A stretch of 64,000 nucleotides of DNA from Pholis gunnellus (lineage: Eukaryota > Chordata > Actinopteri > Perciformes > Pholidae). Shown here piece by piece: positions 26,558-39,645 of this stretch (its first letter is position 1; each line of letters opens with the position of its first letter). The position numbers were made by a program, and so were the translations under genes. Below the pieces are notes generated by a model. The model did not search any database, was not told the DNA's origin, and worked only from the letters and a program-made list of their open reading frames with translations. The DNA is taken from positions 17,408,059 to 17,472,058 of the forward strand of contig OU342809.1 in the NCBI GenBank assembly GCA_910591455.2. The letters are read 5' to 3'.

Positions 26558-26874
26558 CTCTAACCAGTGTCAGTATCCGTGACATGTCGCTGTCCTTGAC
26601 AGACAGAGGATGTCCATTCTACAGCTGCTCGTCTACGCTAATCCACCGCCGCCTCTGGATGAGTTCACCGGCACCGTCATTAAATCACCAGCAGCGGCTG
26701 AAAACCACCTGCTAGGATAAACACAGGAAGGACCCACAGCACTTCATTAAAAAACGGTTGAATTCCTTCTCTGTCCAGGGTTCCAGACTGCAACTATTTA
26801 GTTGCATTTTGCGACTACTTTTGGAGACACTTAAATCATCATTGTAAATCACGTAAAACACCGGGAGGGTGCGC

Positions 26875-26968
26875 GGGGGGGGGGGGGGGACAGAGACAGA
26901 CAGAGAGACAGAGAGAGAGACAGACAGACAGAGACAGACAGACAGAGACAGACAGACAGAGACAGAGA
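26875..26968. repeat. G15 run followed by (GACA/GA)n purine-rich array
   Basis: Fifteen G bases (26875-26889), then irregular GACA and GAGA units. Confidence 0.93.
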
Positions 26969-27961
26969 CTTGATTTATAGGATGACAGATATCCTTGTAT
27001 TTGTCATGGTGGGTAAAGCTTTGACTCACGCAGCCCCATTGCACGACTGAAGAGAGACAAACAGTAATACAAACCTTATATATAGAACCTTTCAAAAACA
27101 AAGTTACAAAGTACTTTTACAATAAAACCTGATAAAAGTTCTCTCATAGTTACAACAAATAGCATCAGCTAAAAGCCACAAGATAGTAAATTACATCAAA
27201 GTCCGATGAGTTAAAATCATAGTACATAGTATAGGAATAGCCCATAAGACTCAAATACACAATTTAATATTTGGTGTCTATGCTTAGAAAATTACAAATT
27301 TGAATGAACTATTTCACTTAATAACTTTTTTCTCTCAAAGCACTACTTCACTTTGTGACTTTTCCTTTAAAATAGTATAACAAATAGCTATTTCTATAAA
27401 TCGTCTATTTATTACAAAAAAACATGTATCAGTAATACAGTTAAGACGGAGAAAAGAATACACAATTGTGCTGCGACGCATGTCGATTAAGTGTGCGCCT
27501 ATATTTAGTCTGGAGCCCTGTTATCTCTCTCAGGGTGCAGAAATGAGAAATAAAGTGAGCAATCCTTTCATTTTGCTTGTGCACAACAGAGTTTTGTGCG
27601 CGTGTGTCTTGCGCCGTATGAATGCTGGATGACCTCTGCCAGTCTGTGACAGCTGGCATATGGCACCACTCTACCTCCACCGGCCTGAGTCTACGCCTCT
27701 GACGGCGCCAGCTCAGTAGCCCCTCAGACCTCTGCCATCTTGGCCGCACACCAGCAAAACAGGTTAGAGCTGGTAATTAGGACAGATAGCTAGTGAGCAG
27801 AGCAAAGGAAGAGCTGCTGCGCTCCGTGATTTCTGACAGACTCGGCTTAGGTTTGACTCCGCAGAAGTCTGACATAAGAAATGTTTGAGGATACAAGTTT
27901 ATAAAGATGAATGAAATATTTTAGAGATGTATATTACATTTCCAGAATATTCACAGAAAAT

Positions 27962-28033
27962 AAATGGCATGTTGCTTTATAAGTGGGCTGGAAATGAGTC
28001 AAAGAAATGGCATGTTGACTTTACAAGTGAGCT
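27962..28033. repeat. Imperfect local duplication
   Basis: AAATGGCATGTTG(A)CTTTA followed by AAGTG(G/A)GCT occurs at 27962-27989 and again at 28005-28033, separated by 15 bases. Confidence 0.7.
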
Positions 28034-28694
28034 TTGATGCTAGTCACGCCTAATGTAAAATGTAGTCCGTGAGGATGTTGCAAAATTTAGTTCCCTCTGA
28101 TGCTGCTTGGCTTTTCCAAACTAAACCATAAATAAGACATTTTGTTTGGTCAATGAAATCATATGTCTTTTAATAAGTGCAGACGTTTCCTGTGGTTTTA
28201 TCAGTTACCAAATACAAAATGATAAAACAGGAAGCTCAGAACAGGATGTTCATAATAAAGAGTCTTGCTGTGCTCAGGCCATGAAATCAATTTATATTTG
28301 TGCAATTAGTCGACATGGTCCAGATTCAGCCAGCTTGTTTGGCTGCAGTCCTAGCGTGGCTGTTTCATATCAATGTGACTTCTCGTTTTTTTTAAGTAGC
28401 ACCAGTAGATGCAGGGCCCAAAATATTCCGGCAACAGATGTTTCTCGGACAGATAATTAGGTACAGATATCCTCCGCATTTGACCATTTACAAAGCCAAA
28501 ATGACGATATTGGCCATGTCCAGCAATTCAGTTGCCATTGCTTGTTGTGTCAAAAAACAAAGTAAGAAAATATAAGAGTGTGGGTTTATGAATACATTTT
28601 GGCGTTTTGATGCGACGTCTTGCTGAGACAAGGCAACAAGACAAAGGCAGGCTAAATCAAGACCGGCTCACCCTGGAGAGTCTGCGGGAATGAT

Positions 28695-28965
28695 AAGAGT
28701 TCTTCTGATACCAAAACCAGTATCGGAAATGCCTCCGATACAGCCTCAGAGGCTTGATCGAGTATCGGCGAGAACACAAGTCTATGCACCGATCCCATTT
28801 CACGTTATCGTGTCATTTATAAGCTCATTTTCGCCACACAGGAACAACAACAACAACAACAACACGTGTCACTCGCTACCCAATCCGTTCATTCTGCCCA
28901 ATCGCACTAAACACTCTCATGCAGCCCATTTGCTTTTACTTATCATGCTACATTGTGAAAAACTA
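28695..28965 (+). repeat. hAT-like GATACCG repeat (first family)
   Basis: Contains CAGTATCGGAAATGCCTCCG, GAGTATCGGCGAGAAC and GCACCGATCCC, matching a common teleost non-autonomous element with TATCGG iterations. The right part includes an (AAC)n run at 28841-28863. The right edge is uncertain. Confidence 0.55.
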
Positions 28966-29369
28966 ATTTAAGAGCTAGTCAACGGAGGTTGCTTTGAGTA
29001 ACTTTATGATGCATTCAGGTTCTATTCAGTAAAAATGCGTATTAGGCGAAGGGAAATTAGGACATTATCTTGTTGTTGGGGTCAAAATCTAAATGACTAA
29101 TGATAATGTGTGCTTACAAAGTCTGGTGTCCTTGATGTGATCATTTTTATGGCACCCTGTCCTCGTTGCGTGAACTTCCTCTGACATTAAGCGCCACAGC
29201 TGTTTAGTCTATCCAAAAGAACACTCAGCACTGCTTGTAACGATAAATGAAGTTGTAGACGGCGTCAATACTTCATGGCGTCTTCCGATTATAAAAGTGA
29301 CCTTTGTACTAGAACGAATTGTTAAAGTGTCCAGATACTTAGAATATGCTGTATGAAGGCAATTCGTGT

Positions 29370-29565
29370 GTGTTATGATTTCGTGACGTAGATGGCCTGT
29401 GACACTGTTGTTTACCGAGCATAAATATCCGAGGCTCGGAGACAGATCTCCGAGCAGCCTTGATCCATGTATACTGTATGTGAATCAACTCGGTCTCCTT
29501 CTTTGCAAAGAATAAATGTCCTGTTTAATGATTGTTACCACGGCTCGAGGGAATTTTTCGCAACA
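29370..29565 (+). mobile_element. Possible solo LTR
   Basis: A compact set of LTR-like signals: a TATA-like CATAAATAT at 29420-29428, a perfect 9-bp hairpin GCTCGGAGA / TCTCCGAGC at 29434-29442 and 29447-29455, a polyadenylation signal AATAAA at 29511-29516, then a T/G-rich stretch. The order TATA, R-region stem, AATAAA fits a U3-R-U5 layout of a fish LTR element. No second copy, primer binding site or internal coding region is seen, and no clear target duplication, so edges are approximate. Confidence 0.4.
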
Positions 29566-30600
29566 CTTGTCAATTAAATGTAATATTGTAAAATTCCGTT
29601 TTTGTAGGAAGGAAAAAATGATGATGGAAAATCTCTTTGAAATAAAACAACAGGTACAGTACTACATTATCCGACATACACTGTGTCCTGCACCCATGTA
29701 ATGCTTCCTTGTGCAGGAGGCAGTGAAAAAAGTCCAGTATCGCTGCAGTCACAGTCACTTGAAAATAACTTGTGCAACAGTAATTTCCGATCATCCTGTT
29801 GGATTCTCTACAGTTTGTCTAGAACTACACACTGTGGTGTTCAGCAGAGATAGTTAAACTTTACCCCAGGTATAGAACGACTAATAAATCATATTTTTTG
29901 CAGATTCGGCTTACAGACACACACAGAAAATCCGTTAATTAAACTCTGCTGAACAGGTTACAAATCTAGAGCCGCTTTCCTTATCACAAATCCGCTGCTT
30001 AATTGCCCCGTCTCCTGCTCCCTTTGTTACAGTGGATCTACAAACTACATCAGTAAGTGAGCTGAAGAATTAGGATGAATCAAATCGAGGAGTAATCTTC
30101 AGGTCATAGGTGCCTTTAAATATAGCCCGCTAATGGTTTTGGATGAAATATTATCATCCTCAGACAATAATTTATCATGATAACCGCAAGGTACATTTTG
30201 TTCTTCCGATAACGGCCCCAGAAAAGGACTGGTTCTCTATGTGACCTTAAATATCAACTGCTCTTTAAAAGGACAAGTGAAAGAAAAAGGGAGTAAAACA
30301 TCTGCTGCGGAATCATAATTTAGAAAAAGAAAAACACTCAAGTATCAAGGCAGTGATGAAGCGCCGTTAATAAAACCATTTTCATAAAGGTTGATGAAAG
30401 TTCGGTGCGTGTGTGCGAGGCCTTGCCAGGTTTAGCTGATGAGTCACACACACATCGTAAAACTACTGAAGGACCTGAACACAGGAATGCTTATCCGTCT
30501 GGAAGATGGAATGAAGGGCTTAGAAAGAAGACGGTTGAGGGATAAGTGCAAGCCTCGGTAAAAAAAAGAAGAAGAGAGGAGTGAATATAATTTATTTTAC

Positions 30601-30699
30601 CTCTGGTTTCCATGGCAATTTCTTGTGACGCTGGCTGAGGAACTTCCGGATGCTGGTATGGTCTCTGCCATCACCCCCTCCTGTGATTGGCTCGTCATC
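30601..30699 (-). CDS. b4galnt4: b4galnt4 coding exon 3 (stem, leading into PA14 domain)
   Basis: Exon of 99 bases, 33 codons, phase 0 at both ends. The acceptor is CTTTCAAG|GATGAC after a T-rich tract and the donor is CCAGAG|GTAAAA. The product starts DDEPITGGGDGRD and ends KKLPWKPE. The last residues run directly into YKGQANLHVFEDWCG from the next exon. Human B4GALNT4 has the same arrangement, with a Pro-Trp motif shortly before EYKGQ. The segment lies in the lumen of the Golgi as the end of the stem. Its Gly-rich and basic middle has no domain I recognise. The upstream intron is about 28 kb and the downstream one about 10 kb. Phase and sequence continuity with both neighbours make the call firm; the exon number assumes a single upstream exon beyond the window. 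Confidence 0.87.
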
Positions 30700-30925
30700 C
30701 TTGAAAGAATACAGCAGAGACAAAGACACACTTATTAAAATGAAAAACATACAGTGGTTTAATCTATGCATGAAGGCATGCAACCATCCATCCATCACTG
30801 TGACTCCCCACCATAAGCCACATAATTGATGTATGAGATAAAGTAGCATCATTAAAAATCACAACCCTCACTTATTCATGGAGCATTAAGCAGTCCATAC
30901 AGTAGAGTACAAACAGCTGAGAATA

Positions 30926-30973
<48 letters not shown>
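30926..30973. repeat. (CA)n microsatellite
   Basis: About 24 CA units, some 230 bases upstream of exon 3 in transcript direction. Confidence 0.95.
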
Positions 30974-30975
<2 letters not shown>

Positions 30976-33495
30976 ATATCCTGAGAGAGCAAGCCAAAGA
31001 ATCACAGGGTTATTTCCCAAGAAGGCTACTATTAAGATCCTGTTGAATCTCCTCTTCACCATTCACTCCTAATCCAGCCCTTGACTCGCCAAAGCCCTAA
31101 TCTCCAACAAACTCTAACCATCCACCCTGCCGGCCAAAATCTCCTCTCCAGGGAGCCTGAACTCTCCCCCTGATCTGGGATTTAGCCTGGTGCTCTGGCC
31201 AGAGCACAGCGGGGCTCTTTCTCCGCGGCCTGCTAAGCAGCATGTTAATGGTAACGCTGTGGCGTGGTGTGTGACGGGCAGGACAGAGCAGAGAGGAGAT
31301 GAGAGGATGCCGGGCTCCCAGAGAAGGAACCGAGTCGCGGAGCTGTTAAATGAGTCACAAAGCATCCTCCATTTAGCAGGTCAAAGAGGAGGCATACCTC
31401 CACCGAGACAAGCTGGAGAGGTTTCCAGCACCCCTGAAATAAGAGGCTTTTGTCGAGAAGGCACCCGTGTTTACAAAAGAATCGGGGGAGGAAGAAGACT
31501 TTTTTGAAAGTAGAGGAGGCAAAGAGACAGAGCTGTCGGATGCCAAGCCTTTGATTGCTTTTTTTAACTTCCAAGGGAGAGAGATGAAGGAGGGCAGGGA
31601 AGGTAATGATGAAGAAATGTGACAACAGGCTCCCCTCCTGTCTAACACCAGCGTCCCTGATGTCTGCGCGTACGCAAAGACTCACAAACCTCTCCAGCAC
31701 TAGTTTTGTCACACACGCACATAGATTCACTCACTTGAAGGACACAGCATCCATATTGCATCAGTCAGGCATGAAACAAAGACACCAGAAGAATGAAAGT
31801 ATACGAGACTGGACTCAGCGGTCAGTAAAATAAAAAAAATAATTCATAAGGTGACTTGTTGGAAAACTCTGGGCAACTTGATTTCAACACCTGCAGAAAA
31901 AAGATCATTTTTGACACAGTACGTTGAAAAGCTTAGTAAAGCAGCAACCTAAATGTTTTGGCTTTTGAATACCTGCTACAGCTAAATTCCAGTCATCACC
32001 ATGCAACTAGAAATAAAGCCCTGATGGAAATTGTATCTAATTATTGGCTCTTAATTCCACAATCTACCATAATGCAGTACTGGACCACAACTTTGAATAT
32101 AACAAATGTCCACATTATTCAAGATTTTTACCGCCGTCTGGAATACTGCATGCTACGAAAACATTGTGCACACGTATGTAAAATATATTTAAACAGAGAG
32201 TAAGAGCAAGAGTAAGAATTCCCTTTGAACCTTATCTTTATAAAGTTTTAGTTCTACAGCAATTGTCTGCTTTTGCATTAACTCTTTACAGCCCTGTTTC
32301 CTTATTAACACTTTTCATTATTGAGTGCTTCTTTACGTTTGAGGTGTTATCATTTTTGTCATCAACACGGCAAAGCTCAGCGTTACTATCACTTCTCATA
32401 AAGTTGTCTCTGTGACATTGTTTGCCTGTACTATGAGCAAACCAAGAGCTTTTGGATTCTGCCTGTGACAAGCAGTTACCTTGCCAGCCAATCAGCTTTC
32501 ACTATTAGAACAGGTGCGATGGCTGTTTGAACGATTACGAAGGATTATCCGTGTGGGTAAAGGACTTTATGATCTGTGGAACTGGTTACTGAAAGAAACA
32601 ATTTTAGAAATAGCACGATGTCAACCCTTAATCACTGCGTGGGCTTGGACTGTAATTCACACGGACAACACTTTGCAAAAGCCCTGCCTCAGCTCGATCC
32701 AACTGAAAGTCTGCTTATCGATGCAACACTAAAAGGTACAGTTAAACTCATTGACCTGAGGTTGCACAACATCCATCAGCTGCACCTCTTGTTCCCCTAC
32801 GGTGCATAACGACTTTACACTCCAGCAAGATGTTGCCATCACTTATAGCGCACTACAAATACTTGTAACATTTTGCGTGACTCATTACCTCAGAGTTACA
32901 GTCCGTAATTTATAAGGAGATCTTCATTTTCCTGGCAATGGGCCCAGAAGTGTGTTAACGTGTTTCACTGAGAATTAAAGTTTATGCTAAAGGGCCCGTC
33001 AGATGGCCTTATGTATTAAACATTGCATGAAGGCAAAACAGGGACCATCAATCACACTGATGAGACATGTTTACATTGCCATTTACCTTGTTGACTTTCA
33101 GTCAAATAAAAAGACAAATTATCTTTAACAATGCGTGCATGTGTGCGCTATGGGAGGAATGCATCAGAGGCGGAAAGAGTGAGGGAGAGCAGCATTTAAT
33201 TACTAGCTGAACTTAGTTGTTTTATGTATGAACACGCGTGGCAAAGTTGTAAAACCGTGCAGGGATTGAATGAAAGATCAGCTGTCCGATCAGTGAGCTT
33301 CTGTCACTGATATCCATCCACCCACCGGTCCAAAAACTAAACTCACTGTAGTGGGTGCTAGCCTCGCACACTCCCACGTTCATACGGCACTTGCTGATTC
33401 ATCGCCCAGGGAAACAGCTGGAGCCAGTGTCCTAGAATACCAATGAGCTTAATTAATCTCCCTTATTAAACACAAACAAGCCAAAAGACGGCAGG

Positions 33496-33606
<111 letters not shown>

Positions 33607-33807
33607 ACAAATCTCTTCACCCCCCCTTCACCCATACCCACCATGACAAAACCTGCAAATGAGCTCAGCTCCACAAATCATAGCTTCATCTAGAGCGAAC
33701 CTGCAACATGAAAGTTAATAACCAGTGTGCAATAATTACATTATTCATCATTTTTCAATCCTGTTAACCACCACAGAGATATAGAGTATGTTAATTAGTC
33801 CCACCAT

Positions 33808-33838
33808 AATAATAATAATAGTAATAATAATAACAATA
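33808..33838. repeat. (AAT)n microsatellite
   Basis: AAT units with a single AGT interruption. Confidence 0.9.
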
Positions 33839-34719
33839 TAGACATTGTCCCTCCTATGGTCTCGCTGATTCAACAGTGGCTCCTGGTCCCTGGATGCTCA
33901 CTGTTCATATTAATACGCGTGGCGGGAAGCAAGGATGTCTGGGTGGCTGTTATTGCAGCAATGACTAATGGCTAATGGATTCATCCCCAAAAATATACGC
34001 TGTAATGAAAGCTGTGCTCATCTGTGATGGGGATGTTTCTAAATCGAATACAGAACACATATATTCAGATACTGTGCATCAGATGCCGTTGGATAAGACC
34101 AGACATTTGTAATCTATGAGACAACATGGCTGTGATGCATAGGCTGAGAGATTTCTACAGAGAGACAAAGCTAGATAAAAGAAAAGAGTGAGACGAAGAG
34201 AAGCGACAGATAGAGGAAAAAGAGATTAAAAAATCGACAGACTGGAGAATAAGTAACAGAACACAAGACAGATAAACAAGAGACAAACACAGAAGAGAGG
34301 AAAGGTGACCAATGGAGCAATAACGAGAAGGAAAAACAGCATGACTGAGAAGCTCTTTGATAGGTAGGGCTCAGTGCGTAGTGCCAGACTGGTTCTCAGA
34401 AATCCCTCTGGCACAGCAAATGTCTGAAGCGACTGCGGACTGCCAGAATCTCTTTCCCACCGCTCTGTACCGAACAGACCAAACAGACCAGCTCAGAGCA
34501 GCGCCACAAAGCCCTGTGAAGTATTACACACTCACCAGCACTGCGGCTCTCTGTGTGTGTGTGTGATGAGACTAGAACTGGAAAAAAAAGATGGCATTTC
34601 AGTTCACAATTCTTTGCACAATTGAGTGCAAAACAGCAAAAAAAAAAAAGCTCACCAAGATGGTTGTTGTTGCAAAGACGGTGATTGGCAAGTCACAGAA
34701 ACAATGCTGCAATATATTT

Positions 34720-35080
34720 GAAAGTGCTGCCAGGCTAAACATACGAAGAGTTTGAGCTGCTCCTGTCTGGCCATCGATTTAGGGTCCCATGGGCCAGATG
34801 GAACATATACGAGTCTTTCATTCCCTGTGCCATACAGGCATTGAACACAATGACAGGGAACATGTTTCTTTTATGAGATGTTCTTTCTTTTATCATTTAT
34901 AGAACTTTGTTGCCGATACCTGCCCATTCTTAGATATTGTATATTTGTATGTTTTCAATGTAGCGTTGTGTTCGGTGTATTGTACGTCCCGTTGGTGGAA
35001 AACAAAGTCAATCCAAACAATTCTCAGGATATACTGGAAACCATAGCTATGCAGTATCTCTACAGTTAAATAGTAATAAA
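34720..35080 (+). mobile_element. 5'-truncated LINE with end of reverse-transcriptase ORF
   Basis: The frame at 34739-34876 reads LLLSGHRFRVP and later YESFIPCAIQALN before a stop. This is the typical tail of non-LTR retrotransposon ORF2 (a Ser-Gly, basic-aromatic, Pro block, then SFIP.AI..LN). A stop upstream in frame shows decay. About 200 bases of AT-rich sequence follow, ending near AGTAATAAAGACAGG. A CR1/L2/Rex-type LINE is likely; the clade is not resolved. Confidence 0.6.
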
Positions 35081-38000
35081 GACAGGACAGCAACTTGTTT
35101 TGTAACAGCCACCATGTCGTTCTTTGAAATGTTGTTTCGTTGAAATGAATTATGCTGACGCAGTTCTAGGTTAATTCATATCAAAGCCAGTCCACATTAT
35201 AAAGAAGCTTGAAATGGGCACGAAGCATAGTGCCGGAGCAAACCCAAGGTTAACTACACACTTATCCTCTTCTGAAAAGCTAAAGTAATGTAAGTTTCTA
35301 ATCAATGCTTGGAATTTCCAGAATGGTTAAAGATAACAAAACTTGATTAAAAAGCCCTGTAAGTATTTTAGCATCGTAAAGAAGATATGAAGACCAACGT
35401 GTTAGGAATATTGAATTTCACATGCGAGTGTCTTTAAGTAACAAAGAAAACAGGGAATATTGAGGATTTCCTATGGATATCGAGGGAGTCGGACAAAGAC
35501 GGAGATGATGCGGCTCACTTTTATTTCTCCAGTTCATACCTTAGAGGACCAATTATGCCACCTCCTCACAGGGAGCTAGCAATTAGCTGAATTACTCTCA
35601 CAAGACTCTTGTTGGAATTCAAAAGCGTGTTTATGCAAGTCCTTGGACACACCGGGTGATTATTACAAATGTCTTCAGTTGGACCCATGTGCACTTGCTC
35701 TTTCACCATCCACGAACACACTCACCATGGCAACAAGAGGTCTGCCGCCACAAACCTGCATGAAACAGTTTGTGAGCTATTCACGTGTTCCTACATTCGG
35801 GAAAGTGCATGTGTGTTTCTCATGCTGTGCTGTCAATTTAATCACTGTGTTGCAAAGTAAATGTTCTTTTGGGAAGCAGACGAGAGGAAGAGAGCCGTGA
35901 AGTATGAGTCAGGGGTTGGACTATGAACCACAGATCTCTCTTGAGTAGTTACAGTAAGTTGTTGTTATTGACCATAAAAGATCAGTACAGCGCTTGCACC
36001 ATGGCACGTGCTAAGTTATTCAAAACACACTCAGATACATGGCTGTGTTAACTTGAAATGGCCTCTATTTTTTAAGCATGTTAGAGCAGGGAGAGCTGGC
36101 TGATGTAAGCTGGCCACTTTGATACATACGTCTAGTATTGGCCCGTCAGCAAACACGGATGGAAACTGAAATGAAATGTTTGCCTGCAGATAGGTTGATG
36201 TGGCTGCTCCTGGTGTTGGCTAACGAATAGGATTGTCCTGGGAACAATCTCAATGATCCTGGATCAGCACTCATGAGCCCCGAGAGGTTGATTAAATCTG
36301 CACCCTGATCTCACAATCAGCCGCTCCCGTCTATTTCAGAGAGAATATACAGCTTCGGGAGCCCCGATACCTTTACATACAAATCCCTATTCCTTTTAAC
36401 AAGGTGGCTGGCACTGCTGAATAGAAATCAGCCCGATGCACATTCAGTTAATCTATTGCAGAACAAATCCCAGCCAAAAGAAAGAAGGAGTGCAACTATT
36501 TTTGTCTCCCTGTTTGCATTATTCATGTACGAAATTGCATGCCGGTCAATGAAACAACAGTGGGAAGGGCTGAGTGAGGAAGAGAGGGAGAAAAATGGAA
36601 CGTGGATAAGGGACGGCCGCTGTCGATAATAGGAGTGATAGAGTCAGTGGCTCCAATTCATTGGTTGAAAGATTAATGATGCAGAGATGAGTATGGCAGG
36701 GAGACAATAAGAAGCAGAGGAGAAGGAGGAGGGAACCGAGGGAGGGAGGGGGAAGAGACGGACGGATGGTGAGAGGAAAACATTTGAGGAAGAAAAGGGG
36801 AGAAGATGAACAATTATTAACCTTATAAAGCGCTGATTTTAATTTGATAAGTCCTGATTTAATTTGCCGATTATGTCTGTGTGTGCGCATGAGTGTGTTC
36901 TAGAGTACAGCAACATGAGGTCTGTATGGATCGCGTGCGTGCAGCCGTGCGTTTCCGACACAACATGCAGCACACATTGAGGTGTACTGTGCGTCACAGA
37001 GTGTGTCGTCTATTGATTTTGGCCTGGGACAAGGTGGTAGGACTTCTGTTAGGCCTGAGTCCACATCAATACAGCAGACATGTAAGGACAGTAGCTGTGA
37101 GGAAGAGTTAAATCTCTCTCCGGATCAATAGTGGTCTGAAGAACTTTGTCTGGGTTGTCACATTTGGCCACTGCTCTAATCTAAAATATGAATTTATCAG
37201 GGCCTCTTGGTGAAACAAAATCTGGCCTAATGCTTCACATCCAAAGTAAACCTACAGGTTAATGAAAAATGAACAGCACAGCAGCTCAGTGGCAGCAGTG
37301 CATTATGGGTGCCTGCAATGAATCAGAATCATACGGAAATATTTGGCTGACTGATTGAGGGCAGGATTTTGCATTAGGTTGAGTGGTTGAGAGAGAGAAA
37401 GCAGGCAAAGCATAAACCCTCTTTTTGATGGCTTGTAATCTTTGCAGCGTAATTAAAACGGTCTGAGCAGTGATTCAGTACAACCTCAGGAAAAATACTC
37501 AGTGCAAAGACAGCTAAAGGTGCCTTTAATCATTATAGATTCAATGTAAGTAGAGCTTGAACAAGATACGGGTCAGATGAGTGGAAAAGGAGAAGAAACG
37601 GTAGGAAGGGGACAGAGAGCGGATGCGGGGAGTAAAGACAGAAAGCATCTGAGCTGGAATCCAGCGTTATGCCACGCTCTCCCTTTGTTGGAGCAGCCCA
37701 GCATGTTTTACTGTCTGAGCAACAAATTGTATTACTCTGTACTTTCTATCACAGTAAGGGATAAAGATTTTGAAAAAGAGGAATAAAGAAGAGAGGTCTG
37801 TCGTCCACATTAGGTCTAGTTTTTCTGTCCAGGCTGATTATTACTGACGGGGTGTGACATGGGGCAGCTGGCAAACAGAACAGGCAAACAGTCCACTGCC
37901 AATCATCCCCGACCTGCTCGGTGCTGAATCTGACCTAATCAACACTGAGCCTACTGCAGAGAAACCGAGGCGCTCTCAGACAGAGATGGACGCGAATGCA

Positions 38001-38940
38001 CAAACCGACAAACAGGCTGCTCTCCTGAGACCGTAATGGCGCATTAACTTGTGCTCGGCATTTTTTTTATCCTTAACTGTTTTTCCACAGCCTTAAACGG
38101 CGAAAAACCAAGATGGATGGATTCATTTTATTTTTCCCTGACTGACATCTACGTTTCTTAAACATAAAGTCCTATCGGTTCTGACCACAGTGTATTCGAA
38201 GTACAGCCACACAGTAAAAAGGCACCTGGCTGTTTCTTTTGGCAGAGCTGAGCACCGCCGAAGGTTTTAAAAAGCCTACGCTTTTCAGAAAAGACCATAT
38301 GAGGTAAGTCGCTTCTTTTTACCAGGAAGAAAAGGTTTCTCAGGAGGCTGGTGGTTTCCAACAACAAGAATGGAGAGAAGCAACAAAGACACTATACAAA
38401 GAATGGTTTTGTTAGTGAGTAAATAAAAGGAGCTATTTTGTGCCTGCAGTGAACATTTAAAAAATGTCAAACATCAGGAGGCAGTGTAGGATCAAATCCG
38501 GCAAATTTCGGGAACATCTGGTAAGTGTTTATTTAGCATTTACCGTTTTATCAGATTTTAAACATACTAATTAGCTAAGTAACCAGCTGGATCAGTGACA
38601 CCTGCAGGCAACAGGTTTTAATACAGCAGGTCGTTTGTTCTCTTTCATTTCTATAGCTACTGATTCTGTGCGAGTGTTTGAAGTTTGAAGTACATCTAAA
38701 CTCCTGCTGGTGTGACGTCAATGCGTTCGCTGTGTATCGTCACAATAGGCCTGTGTGTTGAGAGCTTGTGCATCAAACTGTGTGTTTATCGCACATGGCA
38801 CCCAAAACCTCTGCACATCTGGTAGTAGCACATCAAAGTATAAATGCAAGATACTAAAGCACTCCCTCCTCCCACTCTACACCAAACAGCTCCCTTGACC
38901 TGAAACCAAGGATGTAAAATGAGGCAACTCTCTCCGTCCG

Positions 38941-38942
<2 letters not shown>

Positions 38943-38990
<48 letters not shown>
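38943..38990. repeat. (CA)n microsatellite
   Basis: 24 CA units. Confidence 0.95.
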
Positions 38991-38991
<1 letters not shown>

Positions 38992-39189
38992 CTCTCCATC
39001 ACGTATCTACTTCGTAAAAGAGAACGCATTAAAATGCTGAAGTGAATTATGAAAGAAAAAAGCGTCCATGTAAAGTTTAACGATGGGAGATACTAGCAAA
39101 ATGTGCTGGGGTCTATAATCTGGAAGTTACTTTTCATAACCTCAACAATAATAAATTAATAGGAATTCACCAACCCATAACATAGCAGA

Positions 39190-39645
39190 CACATTACATT
39201 ACATTACAGTCATTTAGCAGACGCTTTTATCCAAAGCGACTTACAATAAGTGTATTCAACATCGGTATACAAGAGAACTACTAGTCACCAGAAGTCATAA
39301 GTGCATCTCCTTTGCTAAACAAGTATCTAAGAGCATAAACCAGGGCAAACGTACAGTGCAGGAACAAACATACAATAAGTGCAACGAACTAATACGATTA
39401 CAATAAGTGCAACGAACTAATACGATTACAATGAGTGCTAAGTGGAAGGCTCAGGGCAGTACTTCTTGAAGAGTTTTCAGCCTGCGCCGAAAGATGGGCA
39501 GTGACTCCGCTGTCCTGACGTCAGTGGGGAGTTCATTCCACCGCTGTGGGGCCAGGACAGAAAACAGCCGCGACCGGGTCGATCGGCCGCAGGGACCTCT
39601 GAGCGACGGGGGAACCAATCGCCCTGACCAACTAAAATGCACACC
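39190..39645 (-). mobile_element. 5'-truncated LINE (L2-type) 3' end
   Basis: On the minus strand an open frame at 39642-39451 contains FSVLAPQRWNELPTDVRTAE and PIFRRRLKT, the usual C-terminus of L2/CR1-like reverse transcriptase ORFs. A 3' UTR follows that includes AAGTCGCTTTGGATAAAAGC, GTCTGCTAAATGACTG and a terminal (TAATG)n tail near 39190-39207, a hallmark of this LINE type. Inside it is a 28-bp tandem duplication (39374-39429). The 5' edge near 39645 is where homology seems to stop. Confidence 0.75.
39374..39429. repeat. 28-bp tandem duplication inside LINE 3' UTR
   Basis: Two adjacent copies of a unit containing AAGTGCAACGAACTAATACG; a partial third (AATGAGTGC) follows. Confidence 0.9.

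Noticed and set aside
26875..26968. Regular repeats as a possible CRISPR-like array
   Set aside because: Irregular GACA/GA units with no spacers; a simple repeat in a vertebrate intron.
31190..31730. Overlapping 105-aa plus-strand and 161-aa minus-strand frames in GC-richer DNA
   Set aside because: No recognisable motif in either frame; a base-composition effect is enough to explain the openness. Homology search could overturn this.
32481..32809. Overlapping 83- and 77-aa plus-strand frames
   Set aside because: No motif recognised and no other gene evidence nearby.
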